DNA of 9,249 nt, from positions 1 through 9,249 of the forward strand of contig JAPYWU010000047.1 of the NCBI GenBank assembly GCA_028276205.1, in the 5' to 3' direction. The notes under the pieces are model-generated. The model was not told the DNA's origin. It worked only from the letters and a program-made list of their open reading frames with translations, and made no database searches. This document shows positions 1-6,427 of the stretch, piece after piece. Position numbers and translations under genes: made by a program. Each line of letters begins with the position of its first letter. Positions within the stretch are counted from its first letter, which is position 1. The DNA comes from Dictyoglomaceae bacterium (GTDB lineage: Bacteria > Dictyoglomota > Dictyoglomia > Dictyoglomales > Dictyoglomaceae).

Positions 1-65
1 AATTGAGAATATACAATGGCGTGTTAACTGATTCTGAAGTATTGTCTCTTGCTACAAAACAATAA
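1..65 (+). CDS. C-terminal fragment of upstream protein, LamG-like end
   Basis: The frame starting at base 3 is open to a TAA at 63-65 and gives the C-terminus LRIYNGVLTDSEVLSLATKQ. The pattern R-I-Y-N-x-x-L-[ST]-x-x-E-[IV] is what the last strand and helix of LamG/concanavalin A-like jellyroll domains look like ('VRIYNRALSDAEI'). These domains are often attached to secreted glycoside hydrolases. The gene ends 16 bases before an intrinsic terminator on the same strand, as a real gene end would. Only 20 residues are visible, so the domain assignment is pattern recognition, and the catalytic part, if any, lies outside the window. Its position beside an arabinan locus makes an extracellular polysaccharide-active protein plausible. 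Confidence 0.6.
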   Translation, partial: LRIYNGVLTDSEVLSLATKQ

Positions 66-80
66 ATATACATTTTTTAT

Positions 81-123
81 ATGAGGTAGGAGGGGTTTTT
101 AATCTTCTCCTACCTCATTTTTT
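81..123 (+). terminator. Intrinsic terminator of the upstream gene
   Basis: Bases 81-92 and 107-118 form a perfect 12-bp stem, extended inward by two G-U pairs and a G-C pair to base 95. The loop is 96-103, and the run of T begins at 118 (six T at 118-123). It separates the upstream gene from the regulator gene. There is no A-tract on the 5' side, so it should work only for + strand transcription. Confidence 0.9.
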
Positions 124-126
124 ATA

Positions 127-155
127 TTGAAAAATTTTTAAAAATATAGTATAAA
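127..155 (+). promoter_or_regulatory. Predicted sigma-70-type promoter of the regulator-led operon
   Basis: A -35 box TTGAAA (127-132) and a -10 box TATAAA (150-155) are separated by exactly 17 bases, directly after the upstream terminator and 28 bases before the regulator start codon. The region is very AT-rich, so chance matches are likely. The ideal spacing and the location between a terminator and a gene make this the best candidate. A 17-bp imperfect palindrome (147-163) covers the -10 box. Confidence 0.6.
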
Positions 156-163
156 TTTTACTA
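147..163 (+). promoter_or_regulatory. Candidate operator palindrome over the -10 box
   Basis: The 17-base segment reads TAGTA, seven A/T bases, TACTA. Seven of eight base pairs are symmetric about base 155, and the only mismatch is 152/158. It overlaps the -10 box of the predicted promoter, where a bound repressor would block transcription. It lacks the central CG typical of LacI-family operators, and AT-rich DNA makes palindromes by chance, so autoregulation is only a suggestion. Confidence 0.3.
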
Positions 164-182
164 AAAAAAGAGGGAGATTAAA

Positions 183-1178
183 GTGAGACACGTTACAATA
201 AGAGATGTGGCAAAATTAGCTGGTGTTGGAATTGCTACTGCTTCTAGAGCCCTTAATAATAGAGGAGAGGTTAGTCCTGCCACAAGAAAAAGGGTTCTGG
301 AGGCTGCACAAAAATTGGGATATGTACCTAATTCTCTTGCCAGGAGTCTTTTGTCTGGAAAAACAAAAAAAATTGGAGTAATTATTACTACCATATTAAA
401 TCCATTTTATGCTAATTTGGTGAGTGGTATAGAAAGTATTCTGGTATCAAGAGGGTATAATTTAATCTTATATAATTCCAATGAGGATCCTAAAAAAGAG
501 AAAGAAGCTATTCTTACACTAAGGGAACAAAGAGTAGATGGCCTTATATTAGCCCCTATTGAATATGAATCCCAAAACGTAAAATACCTTTATGAAAATC
601 AAATACCCTTCGTATTAGTGGCAAGAAAAACAGTTGATGAAAATACCAATTATGTGGTTTGTGATGATTACTTAGTGGGAAAAATTGCTACAGAACATTT
701 AATAGAAAGAGGGCATAGAAAGATTTTTTTTCTAAACTCATGGAGAAACTCAAGTGCAAAATTAAGGTTAGAAGGATACAAAACTGCTTTAAGAGAGGCA
801 GGTTTATTGATTAATCCAAAACTTATCTATTCCTTACATCCAAATTCAGATTTAAAAGCTGTTGTAGAAAATATTTTTTCTAATAAAACAAGACCAACTG
901 CTATTTTCTGCTTTTGTGATTCTATAGCAGTGGAAGTTATGAAAATTTTAAAAAATATGAAGCTTAGAATACCTGATGATGTAGCTATAGTAGGATGTGA
1001 TAATTTGGATTATACAGAACTATTAAATCCGTCTCTTACAACAATTGATATATCAAAATATGATATGGGAGTAAAAGCAGCGGAAGCTCTTTTAGAGATC
1101 TTAAATACTGAAAATACCGAGAAACCCTTATTTCAAAAAATTTTTACTCCTAAATTGATGGTAAGAGAATCTACTTAA
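183..1178 (+). CDS. LacI-family transcriptional regulator, probably of arabinose/arabinan genes
   Basis: DNA-binding transcriptional regulator of 331 aa, the usual LacI/GalR length. The N-terminal helix-turn-helix spans about residues 4-24 (TIRDVAKLAGV then IATASRALN). The hinge helix (about 49-58, NSLARSLLSG) carries the minor-groove leucine at 56. The periplasmic-binding-protein-like ligand domain begins near residue 62 (KKIGVIITT). Positions that in this family contact the sugar include R148, D161, R195 and D273. The GTG start at 183 has an AGGGAG Shine-Dalgarno at 171-176, and the HTH begins at residue 4, so no longer start is needed. It lies 22 bases upstream of the arabinofuranosidase gene with no terminator between, so it probably heads that operon. 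The ligand (L-arabinose or an arabino-oligosaccharide) is inferred from context only; the family assignment is secure. Confidence 0.93.
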   Translation: MRHVTIRDVAKLAGVGIATASRALNNRGEVSPATRKRVLEAAQKLGYVPNSLARSLLSGKTKKIGVIITTILNPFYANLVSGIESILVSRGYNLILYNSNEDPKKEKEAILTLREQRVDGLILAPIEYESQNVKYLYENQIPFVLVARKTVDENTNYVVCDDYLVGKIATEHLIERGHRKIFFLNSWRNSSAKLRLEGYKTALREAGLLINPKLIYSLHPNSDLKAVVENIFSNKTRPTAIFCFCDSIAVEVMKILKNMKLRIPDDVAIVGCDNLDYTELLNPSLTTIDISKYDMGVKAAEALLEILNTENTEKPLFQKIFTPKLMVREST

Positions 1179-1200
1179 GATATAAGGAGGTTGTAAGGTT

Positions 1201-2739
1201 ATGAAGAAAGCTAAAGTTATACTGGATAAGGATTTTACGATTTCAGAAGTGGACAAAAGGATTTATGGGTCTTTTATTGAACATTTAGGAAGAGCTATAT
1301 ATACAGGGATTTATGAGCCTGGACATCCTCAGGCTGATGAACAAGGATTTAGAAAGGATGTTATTGATTTAGTAAAGGCTCTTAAAACGCCAATTATAAG
1401 ATATCCTGGGGGTAATTTTGTCTCAGGATACAATTGGGAAGATGGCGTAGGACCTAAAGAGCAAAGGCCTAAAAAGCTTGAACTTGCTTGGAGAAGTATA
1501 GAACCAAATGAAGTTGGAATAAATGAATTTGTAGATTGGACAAAGAAGGTCGATTCTGAAGTAATGATGGCAGTAAATTTAGGGACTCGTGGTATTGATG
1601 AAGCACGAAATTTAGTAGAATATTGTAATTTTCCTGGAGGTACCTTTTATAGTGATTTAAGGAGGAGGCATGGTTATCCAGAACCGCATAAAATAAAAGT
1701 TTGGAATCTTGGCAATGAAATGGATGGGGAATGGCAGATAGGGCACAAATTACCTCATGAATATGGAAGATTAGCAAGAGAAGTAGCAAAAGTTATGAGA
1801 CAGGTAGATCCAAACATAGAACTAGTAGTATGTGGAAGTTCTGGTCCTGGTATGCCTACTTTTCCAGAATGGGAAAGGATAGTCTTGGAACATACTTACG
1901 ATGTGGTAGATTATGTGTCACTCCATTACTATGCCAATTTCCCAAGTGGTCCTGAGTTTGTTGAATTACCTAATAATCCAGATTTAGCAAGTTTTATGGC
2001 AAAGAATTTAGATATGGATAGATTTATTAAGACAGTAGTGTCCACAATAGATTATGTAAAGGCTGTTAAAAGAGCTAAGAAAGATGTTCATATATCTTTT
2101 GATGAGTGGAATGTATGGTATCATTCATTTGAAAAAGATAGAAAGGTTGAGCCATGGCAGATAGCCCCACCGCTTCTTGAGGAAGATTATAATTTTGCTG
2201 ATGCTGTGCTTGTGGGATGCATGATCATAACGCTTTTAAGACATGCTGATAGGGTTAAAATTGCATGTTTAGCTCAATTGGTTAATGTGTTGGCTCCTAT
2301 AATGACAGTTAAGGGTGGTATATCATATAGACAAACTATTTATTATCCTTTCTTGCACGCCTCAAATTATGGACATGGAATAGTTCTAAACCCCAAGATA
2401 GATTCTCCTAAATATGATTCAAGGCTTTATACAGATGTGCCCGTTATAGAGACTATTGCAACATATAATGAGGAAGAAGATACTATAAATATTTTTGCTG
2501 TTAATAGAGATGCCAAGGAAGATTTATTAGTAGAGTATAACTTGAAGGGATTTGAAAAATTTAATGTAATTGAAAATATAGTATATGAAAACGATGATCC
2601 TTTTGCAGGAAATACTCCTGAAAATCCTGATAAGGTTGTGCCTCATTTAGCATATAATGCCAAAGTTAACAACAATATTCTTGAGGTATTACTTCCAAAA
2701 TTATCTTGGAATGTTATTAGATTGAAAAAGATAAATTGA
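1201..2739 (+). CDS. abfA: Intracellular alpha-L-arabinofuranosidase, glycoside hydrolase family 51
   Basis: Retaining exo-hydrolase that removes alpha-L-arabinofuranosyl units from arabino-oligosaccharides or arabinoxylan fragments. The 512 aa length is close to the ~500 aa of bacterial GH51 enzymes. Residues ~20-385 form the (beta/alpha)8 barrel and ~400-510 the C-terminal beta-sandwich. The family signatures are clear: RYPGGNFVSGYNW (67-79), the acid/base glutamate E173 in WNLGNEMDG, and the nucleophile E302 in SFDEWNVW. There is no signal peptide, so it acts in the cytoplasm on imported oligosaccharides. ATG start at 1201, with AAGGAGG at 1184-1190. It sits 22 bases after the regulator gene and 18 bases before the epimerase gene. 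GH51 also contains endoglucanases, but the sequence similarity and the arabinose-pathway neighbours make arabinofuranosidase by far the best call. Confidence 0.95.
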   Translation: MKKAKVILDKDFTISEVDKRIYGSFIEHLGRAIYTGIYEPGHPQADEQGFRKDVIDLVKALKTPIIRYPGGNFVSGYNWEDGVGPKEQRPKKLELAWRSIEPNEVGINEFVDWTKKVDSEVMMAVNLGTRGIDEARNLVEYCNFPGGTFYSDLRRRHGYPEPHKIKVWNLGNEMDGEWQIGHKLPHEYGRLAREVAKVMRQVDPNIELVVCGSSGPGMPTFPEWERIVLEHTYDVVDYVSLHYYANFPSGPEFVELPNNPDLASFMAKNLDMDRFIKTVVSTIDYVKAVKRAKKDVHISFDEWNVWYHSFEKDRKVEPWQIAPPLLEEDYNFADAVLVGCMIITLLRHADRVKIACLAQLVNVLAPIMTVKGGISYRQTIYYPFLHASNYGHGIVLNPKIDSPKYDSRLYTDVPVIETIATYNEEEDTINIFAVNRDAKEDLLVEYNLKGFEKFNVIENIVYENDDPFAGNTPENPDKVVPHLAYNAKVNNNILEVLLPKLSWNVIRLKKIN

Positions 2740-2757
2740 TAAAAAGGGGTAGTTAAT

Positions 2758-3447
2758 ATGCTGTTACCCAAGTTAAGAAAAGAAGTCTATGAGATGAATA
2801 TGGAACTTCCTAAGAATGATCTTGTTGTTATGACAAGTGGAAATGTGAGCGGAAGAGATTTTGAGACAGGATATATAGTTATAAAACCAAGCGGGGTAAA
2901 ATATGAAGATTTAACACCAGAAAAGATGGTAGTAGTAGATATTGAAGGAAATATTGTGGAAGGAGATTTGAAACCCTCGGTAGATACTCTTTCACATCTT
3001 GTGGTTTATAAAGGCCGTAAAGATATAGGTGGTATTGTTCATACCCATTCACCCTATGCTACAAGCTTTGCCTTATTAGGTAAACCTATTCCTGTTTATC
3101 TTACTTCTCATGCAGACTATTTTGGTGAAGAAATACCTGTCGCAAGATATGCTTCTCCATTACCGTTAGAAGATGTAGGAAATGCGTTATTAGAAGTAAT
3201 AAATAAAGAAGATAGACCAGAATGGGTAAAGAAGCATTTACCTTTTGTACCAGCAGTGCTTTTAAAAAATCATGGTGTTTTTACTTTTGGAAGGACCCCA
3301 TCAGAAGCTCTGAAATATGCTGTGATGGTGGAAGAAATTGCTAAGACTTGTTATTTGGCTTTGACAATGGGGAAACCTGATCTTCTCCCTAAGGAAGAGG
3401 TTGAAAAATGGTTTAAGAGGTTTCATGAGGTTTATGGGCAAAAATAA
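2758..3447 (+). CDS. araD: L-ribulose-5-phosphate 4-epimerase (class II aldolase fold)
   Basis: Converts L-ribulose 5-phosphate to D-xylulose 5-phosphate, the last step of bacterial L-arabinose breakdown, in the cytoplasm. It has 229 aa against 231 in E. coli AraD and aligns over its whole length. Metal ligands of the E. coli enzyme are matched by D76, H95, H97 (IVHTHS) and H172 (NHG). The catalytic pair is matched by D120 (SHAD) and Y226 (VYGQ at the extreme C-terminus). The YGQ tail and D120 favour the epimerase over the related L-fuculose-phosphate aldolase. The phosphate-site motif reads KPSVDT instead of the E. coli KPSSDT, so one serine (position 75) is valine. ATG start at 2758 with an AAGGGG ribosome site at 2744-2749. 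Spacing is 18 bases to the gene on each side, so it is co-transcribed. Role supported by both sequence and context. Confidence 0.93.
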   Translation: MLLPKLRKEVYEMNMELPKNDLVVMTSGNVSGRDFETGYIVIKPSGVKYEDLTPEKMVVVDIEGNIVEGDLKPSVDTLSHLVVYKGRKDIGGIVHTHSPYATSFALLGKPIPVYLTSHADYFGEEIPVARYASPLPLEDVGNALLEVINKEDRPEWVKKHLPFVPAVLLKNHGVFTFGRTPSEALKYAVMVEEIAKTCYLALTMGKPDLLPKEEVEKWFKRFHEVYGQK

Positions 3448-3450
3448 AAT

Positions 3451-3460
3451 AAGGAGGTGA
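3451..3460 (+). promoter_or_regulatory. Ribosome binding site that fixes the isomerase start
   Basis: AAGGAGGTGA is a near-perfect complement of the 16S rRNA tail. The in-frame GTG at 3457 lies inside this site and so cannot be the start. The in-frame TTG at 3466, five bases downstream, is correctly spaced. Confidence 0.85.
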
Positions 3461-3465
3461 TTTTC

Positions 3466-4950
3466 TTGAAAAATATTCCTGAAGTGAAACTTGGTATAGT
3501 AGCTGTAAGTAGAGATTGTTTTCCTATTGAGCTTTCTCGTAATAGAAAAAATAAGGTAATTGAGGAATGTAATAAAGAAGGAATACCTATAATAAATGTG
3601 GAAACAATTATTGAAAACGAAAATGATACTGTTAAAGCCTTAAATGAAATTAAAGAGAAAGGGATAAATGCTTTAGTAATTTATCTTGGAAATTTTGGTC
3701 CCGAAGGTCCTACTTCTTTGCTTGCTCAAAAATTTGATGGACCTGTTATGGTATGTGCAGCTGGAGAGGAAACGGGTAAAGATTTGTTCAATGGTAGAGG
3801 GGATGCTTACTGTGGTTTTCTAAGTTTATGTTATAACCTTGGTCTAAGAAATGTAAAAGCCTATATACCACATTATCCTGTAGGGTTACCCTCAGAAATT
3901 GCAGAAATGATAAAAGATTTTATACCAATAGCAAGAACTATTCTTGCTTTAAAGAAATTAAAGATTTTCTCCTTTGGTCCAAGGCCTCAAGATTTTGTTA
4001 CCATGCATACACCTATAAAGCCCCTATATGATATAGGTGTTTCTATAATGGAGAATAGTGAATTAGATCTCTACGATGTGTATAGGAGTGCCGAAAACGA
4101 TCCAAGAATTCCTGAAGTGATGGAAGATATGGCTAAGGAGCTTGGAACTGGAAATAAATATCCAGAATTGCTAAGAAAATTGGCTCAATATGAAATTGCT
4201 TTAATTGATTTTATGGAGAAAAACTTAGGTGCTTCCGAATTTGGTATATTTGCAAATAAGTGTTGGCCAGCCTTTGAGAAATATTTTGGTTTTGTTCCTT
4301 GTTATGTAAATTCAAGACTTGCAACAAGAGGAATCCCTGTCGCTTGCGAGGTTGATGTTTATGGTACACTTAGTGAATATATTATTTATACTACCAGTGA
4401 GATGCCAGCTACTCTTTTAGATGTAAATAATACTGTACCTTATGATCTTATGGAAGAGCAAAAAGACAAAATGAAAGACTATAAACCTACGGATCTATTT
4501 ATGGGATTTCATTGTGGAAACACTCCTTCTTGTTGTCTTGTAGATTATTCTATGAGATATCAATTGATTATGCATAGATTAATGGAGCCAGATAAGGAAC
4601 CTAATATTACCAGAGGTACCTTGGAGGGAAGATTAAGACCTGGTGAGATGCTCATATTTAGGTTACATGCAACTCCTGATGCAAGATTGATTTCATATAT
4701 TGCTGAAGGAGAAATTCTTGATATGGATCCAAAATCTTTTGGTAGCATAGGTGTTTTTGCAATAAGAGAGATGGGAAGATTCTATAGATATGTAATGTTA
4801 GAAAAGAGATTTCCTCATCACACTGCAGTTGGTTTTAAGCATGTAGCAAAATATATATATGAGGTGCTGAAACTACTTGGTATAGAGGAAATTTATTACA
4901 ACTTAGGGCCAAATGAAAGATATCCTCATGAAAATCCATTTTTAAAATAA
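3466..4950 (+). CDS. L-fucose/L-arabinose isomerase-superfamily protein, probable L-arabinose isomerase
   Basis: Predicted cytoplasmic aldose-ketose isomerase of 494 aa, counted from TTG 3466. The N-terminal part (about 8-165) has Rossmann-like alternating strands and helices, as in L-fucose isomerase-like proteins. The C-terminal part carries the superfamily's conserved acidic and histidine motifs: ACEVDVYGTLS with E295, LLDVNN with D319, MGFHCGNTP with H349, and FPHH with H451/H452. By analogy with FucI and AraA, the Glu, Asp and a C-terminal His should bind the catalytic Mn2+. The sequence does not read as canonical AraA but as the broader fucose-isomerase-related group (COG2407-like). It lies 18 bases after the 4-epimerase gene and in an operon with an arabinofuranosidase, so L-arabinose to L-ribulose is the likely reaction. 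L-fucose, D-arabinose or another aldose remain possible. It is the last gene before the internal terminator. Confidence 0.8.
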   Translation: MKNIPEVKLGIVAVSRDCFPIELSRNRKNKVIEECNKEGIPIINVETIIENENDTVKALNEIKEKGINALVIYLGNFGPEGPTSLLAQKFDGPVMVCAAGEETGKDLFNGRGDAYCGFLSLCYNLGLRNVKAYIPHYPVGLPSEIAEMIKDFIPIARTILALKKLKIFSFGPRPQDFVTMHTPIKPLYDIGVSIMENSELDLYDVYRSAENDPRIPEVMEDMAKELGTGNKYPELLRKLAQYEIALIDFMEKNLGASEFGIFANKCWPAFEKYFGFVPCYVNSRLATRGIPVACEVDVYGTLSEYIIYTTSEMPATLLDVNNTVPYDLMEEQKDKMKDYKPTDLFMGFHCGNTPSCCLVDYSMRYQLIMHRLMEPDKEPNITRGTLEGRLRPGEMLIFRLHATPDARLISYIAEGEILDMDPKSFGSIGVFAIREMGRFYRYVMLEKRFPHHTAVGFKHVAKYIYEVLKLLGIEEIYYNLGPNERYPHENPFLK

Positions 4951-4966
4951 AGTGGGATAAAGTTAT

Positions 4967-4999
4967 AAGGGGAAGCATATATTGAAGCTTCCCCTTTTT
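4967..4999 (+). terminator. Intrinsic terminator ending the regulator-enzyme operon
   Basis: A perfect 10-bp stem (4967-4976 with 4987-4996, AAGGGGAAGC and its complement) has a 10-base AT loop and is followed by T residues to 4999. A further 8-bp complementarity (4959-4966 with 5001-5008) can extend the base around a small bulge. It lies 16 bases after the isomerase stop codon and before an independent promoter, so the locus is split into two transcription units. Confidence 0.88.
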
Positions 5000-5011
5000 A
5001 ATAACTTTTAT

Positions 5012-5023
5012 GAAAACCTTTTC
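5012..5023 (+). promoter_or_regulatory. Weak candidate operator palindrome
   Basis: GAAAA and TTTTC arms flank a central CC, immediately after the terminator and about 67 bases upstream of the transporter -35 box. LacI-family operators are often GAAA...TTTC-like but usually have a central CG. Position and arms are suggestive, but no second copy was found in the window. Confidence 0.15.
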
Positions 5024-5072
5024 GAATTAGATTAGTGTATTAAATATAAGAAGAAAATATAGATAAAAAAAG

Positions 5073-5085
5073 GATTTTAAAAATC
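5073..5085 (+). promoter_or_regulatory. Perfect 13-bp palindrome just upstream of the transporter promoter
   Basis: GATTTTAAAAATC is fully symmetric about base 5079 and ends 4 bases before the -35 box at 5090. The GATTT...AAATC arms make it a little less trivial than pure A/T symmetry. It could be a regulator site or simply part of an A-rich upstream element; nothing in the sequence identifies a partner. Confidence 0.25.
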
Positions 5086-5089
5086 ATAC

Positions 5090-5118
5090 TTGACATTTAT
5101 ATTTTTCATTGATAAAAT
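5090..5118 (+). promoter_or_regulatory. Strong predicted promoter of the transporter-arabinanase operon
   Basis: The consensus -35 TTGACA (5090-5095) and the -10 box TAAAAT (5113-5118) are separated by 17 bases, preceded by an A-rich stretch (5051-5083) that could act as an UP element. It sits between the terminator of the enzyme operon and the binding-protein gene, leaving a short leader of roughly 35 bases before GTG 5159. A 13-base AT palindrome (5112-5124) covers the -10 box. Confidence 0.75.
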
Positions 5119-5142
5119 TTTTATTGAAAATTTTATTAAAGT

Positions 5143-5152
5143 AGGGGAGGTG
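5143..5152 (+). promoter_or_regulatory. Ribosome binding site that fixes the solute-binding protein start
   Basis: GGGGAGGTGA lies six bases before GTG 5159. It marks GTG 5159 as the start and rules out the longer in-frame reading from TTG 5090, which would begin inside the -35 box. Confidence 0.85.
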
Positions 5153-5158
5153 ACCGCT

Positions 5159-6406
5159 GTGAAAAAGATTCTTCCACTAAGTATCCTTTTGATTCTTCTT
5201 TTGTTTATTCTTAATGTTGCTTCGTCTCAAACCAAAGTTCAAATTACTTTTATGACCCCATTAAGTGGTGCTGATGGTGCATATATGGACCAGATAATAC
5301 AGAATTTCAACAAGGAAAATCCTGATGTAAATGTAGTTCATATGGTCGTAGGTAGTTCAGTTGAATATAAGCAAAAGTTATCAACAGGTTTGGCTACAAA
5401 GTCTGCACCACAGGTTCTTCTTATTAGAAAGTTTGATTTGCCAATGTATCTTAATCAAATGAAGGGATTCACATTAGGAGAATTAGCAAAATACGGAATA
5501 AACATCAAAGATGTCTATCCTAATTTACTGGATGGTTTAGTTAAAGATAACAAGTATTATGGAATACCTCTTGATGTATGGATTTTTTACATGGCATATA
5601 ATAAGGCAAATTTCAGAAAAGCAGGTCTTGATCCTGAGAGACCTCCAAGAACAAGGGAAGAGTTTATTAAGGCAATGGAAGCTTTAAAGAAAGTAACACC
5701 AAAGGGATTAACACCTTACTATGAAAATCCTACATGGGCTTGGATATTTGTTCATTTTCTATGGCAATTTGGTGGAGATCTTTTAACTCCTGATTTTAAG
5801 AAGCCAGCATTTAAAGACGCAGCTGTTCAAACCCTTAAATTCCTTATGGATCTTCAAGAAAGGGGTATTTTCCCAAAGGCTGCTGTAGATCCAGGTCCAC
5901 CATTCCAATCAGGTCAAACTTCCGTTTTAATTACTGGAATATGGACTATAAATCCATGGTTACAAGCTCTTGGTAAGGATTTTGGATATGCTCCATGTCC
6001 ACAAGTAGGTACTACAAAAGCAGTATTTGGTGGTTCCCATATTATAGCTCTACCTGAAGTTATGGTTCAAGATCCTAAGATATATCAAGCTTCAATGAAA
6101 TGGGTAAAGTATTTATGGGATCATGCTCTTGATTGGTATGCAGCAGGGCAAACTCCTTCAAGAAGATCTATAGCTACTTCTGATGAATTAAAGAAGAAAC
6201 TACCCCATATATATGTGGTTGCACAACAATTGCCATATGTAAAAACATTCCAATTCTTCCCTTATATTTCTGAAGTATTAGATGAAATAGCAGTCTATTT
6301 AGAGGACGTACTTATAACAAGAAAATTAACTCCTGAACAAGCAATGGAAAGAGCTGAAAAGGCTGTACAAAGAATTCTTGATGATTATTGGTCAACAGCA
6401 AAGTAG
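5159..6406 (+). CDS. Family 1 extracellular sugar-binding protein of an ABC importer
   Basis: High-affinity receptor that captures sugar outside the membrane and delivers it to the two permeases encoded next. From GTG 5159 the product is 415 aa, the usual size for carbohydrate (CUT1-type) binding proteins. Residues 1-24 form a Sec signal peptide: KK, then a leucine/isoleucine core (4-19), then a VASSQ end. There is no lipobox cysteine, so the anchor seen in many Gram-positive binding proteins is absent. The mature region begins TKVQITFMTPLSG and shows the family's two-lobe pattern, with YYGIPLDVWIFYMAYNKA (133-150) and aromatic residues (W193, W195, W202, W262, W267) suited to stacking sugar rings. 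The neighbouring GH43 and cytoplasmic GH51 point to arabino-oligosaccharides as ligand, but this is inferred from context. Confidence 0.92.
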   Translation: MKKILPLSILLILLLFILNVASSQTKVQITFMTPLSGADGAYMDQIIQNFNKENPDVNVVHMVVGSSVEYKQKLSTGLATKSAPQVLLIRKFDLPMYLNQMKGFTLGELAKYGINIKDVYPNLLDGLVKDNKYYGIPLDVWIFYMAYNKANFRKAGLDPERPPRTREEFIKAMEALKKVTPKGLTPYYENPTWAWIFVHFLWQFGGDLLTPDFKKPAFKDAAVQTLKFLMDLQERGIFPKAAVDPGPPFQSGQTSVLITGIWTINPWLQALGKDFGYAPCPQVGTTKAVFGGSHIIALPEVMVQDPKIYQASMKWVKYLWDHALDWYAAGQTPSRRSIATSDELKKKLPHIYVVAQQLPYVKTFQFFPYISEVLDEIAVYLEDVLITRKLTPEQAMERAEKAVQRILDDYWSTAK

Positions 6407-6427
6407 TTTATAAGGGAGAGATAAGAA

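Noticed and set aside
81..123. Bidirectional terminator
   Set aside because: The hairpin has a T-tract on the + strand side only; the 5' flank is T-rich rather than A-rich and there is no convergent gene.
127..150. Alternative -10 box TATAGT at 145-150 for the regulator promoter
   Set aside because: The spacer to the -35 box at 127-132 would be only 12 bases; the TATAAA at 150-155 gives the ideal 17.
161..394. Open frame on the minus strand overlapping the start of the regulator gene
   Set aside because: Antisense to the conserved HTH of the LacI-type gene, with no ribosome site or recognisable product.
1469..1789. 106-codon minus-strand frame inside the GH51 gene
   Set aside because: Shadow of a well-conserved gene that includes its catalytic glutamate region; the composition is low-complexity Leu/His and it has no family resemblance.
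4560..4748. Minus-strand frame inside the isomerase gene
   Set aside because: Antisense shadow with no supporting signals.
5021..5026. TTCGAA as the core of a CG-centred LacI-type operator
   Set aside because: Symmetry stops after three base pairs on each side, so it is too short to be meaningful.
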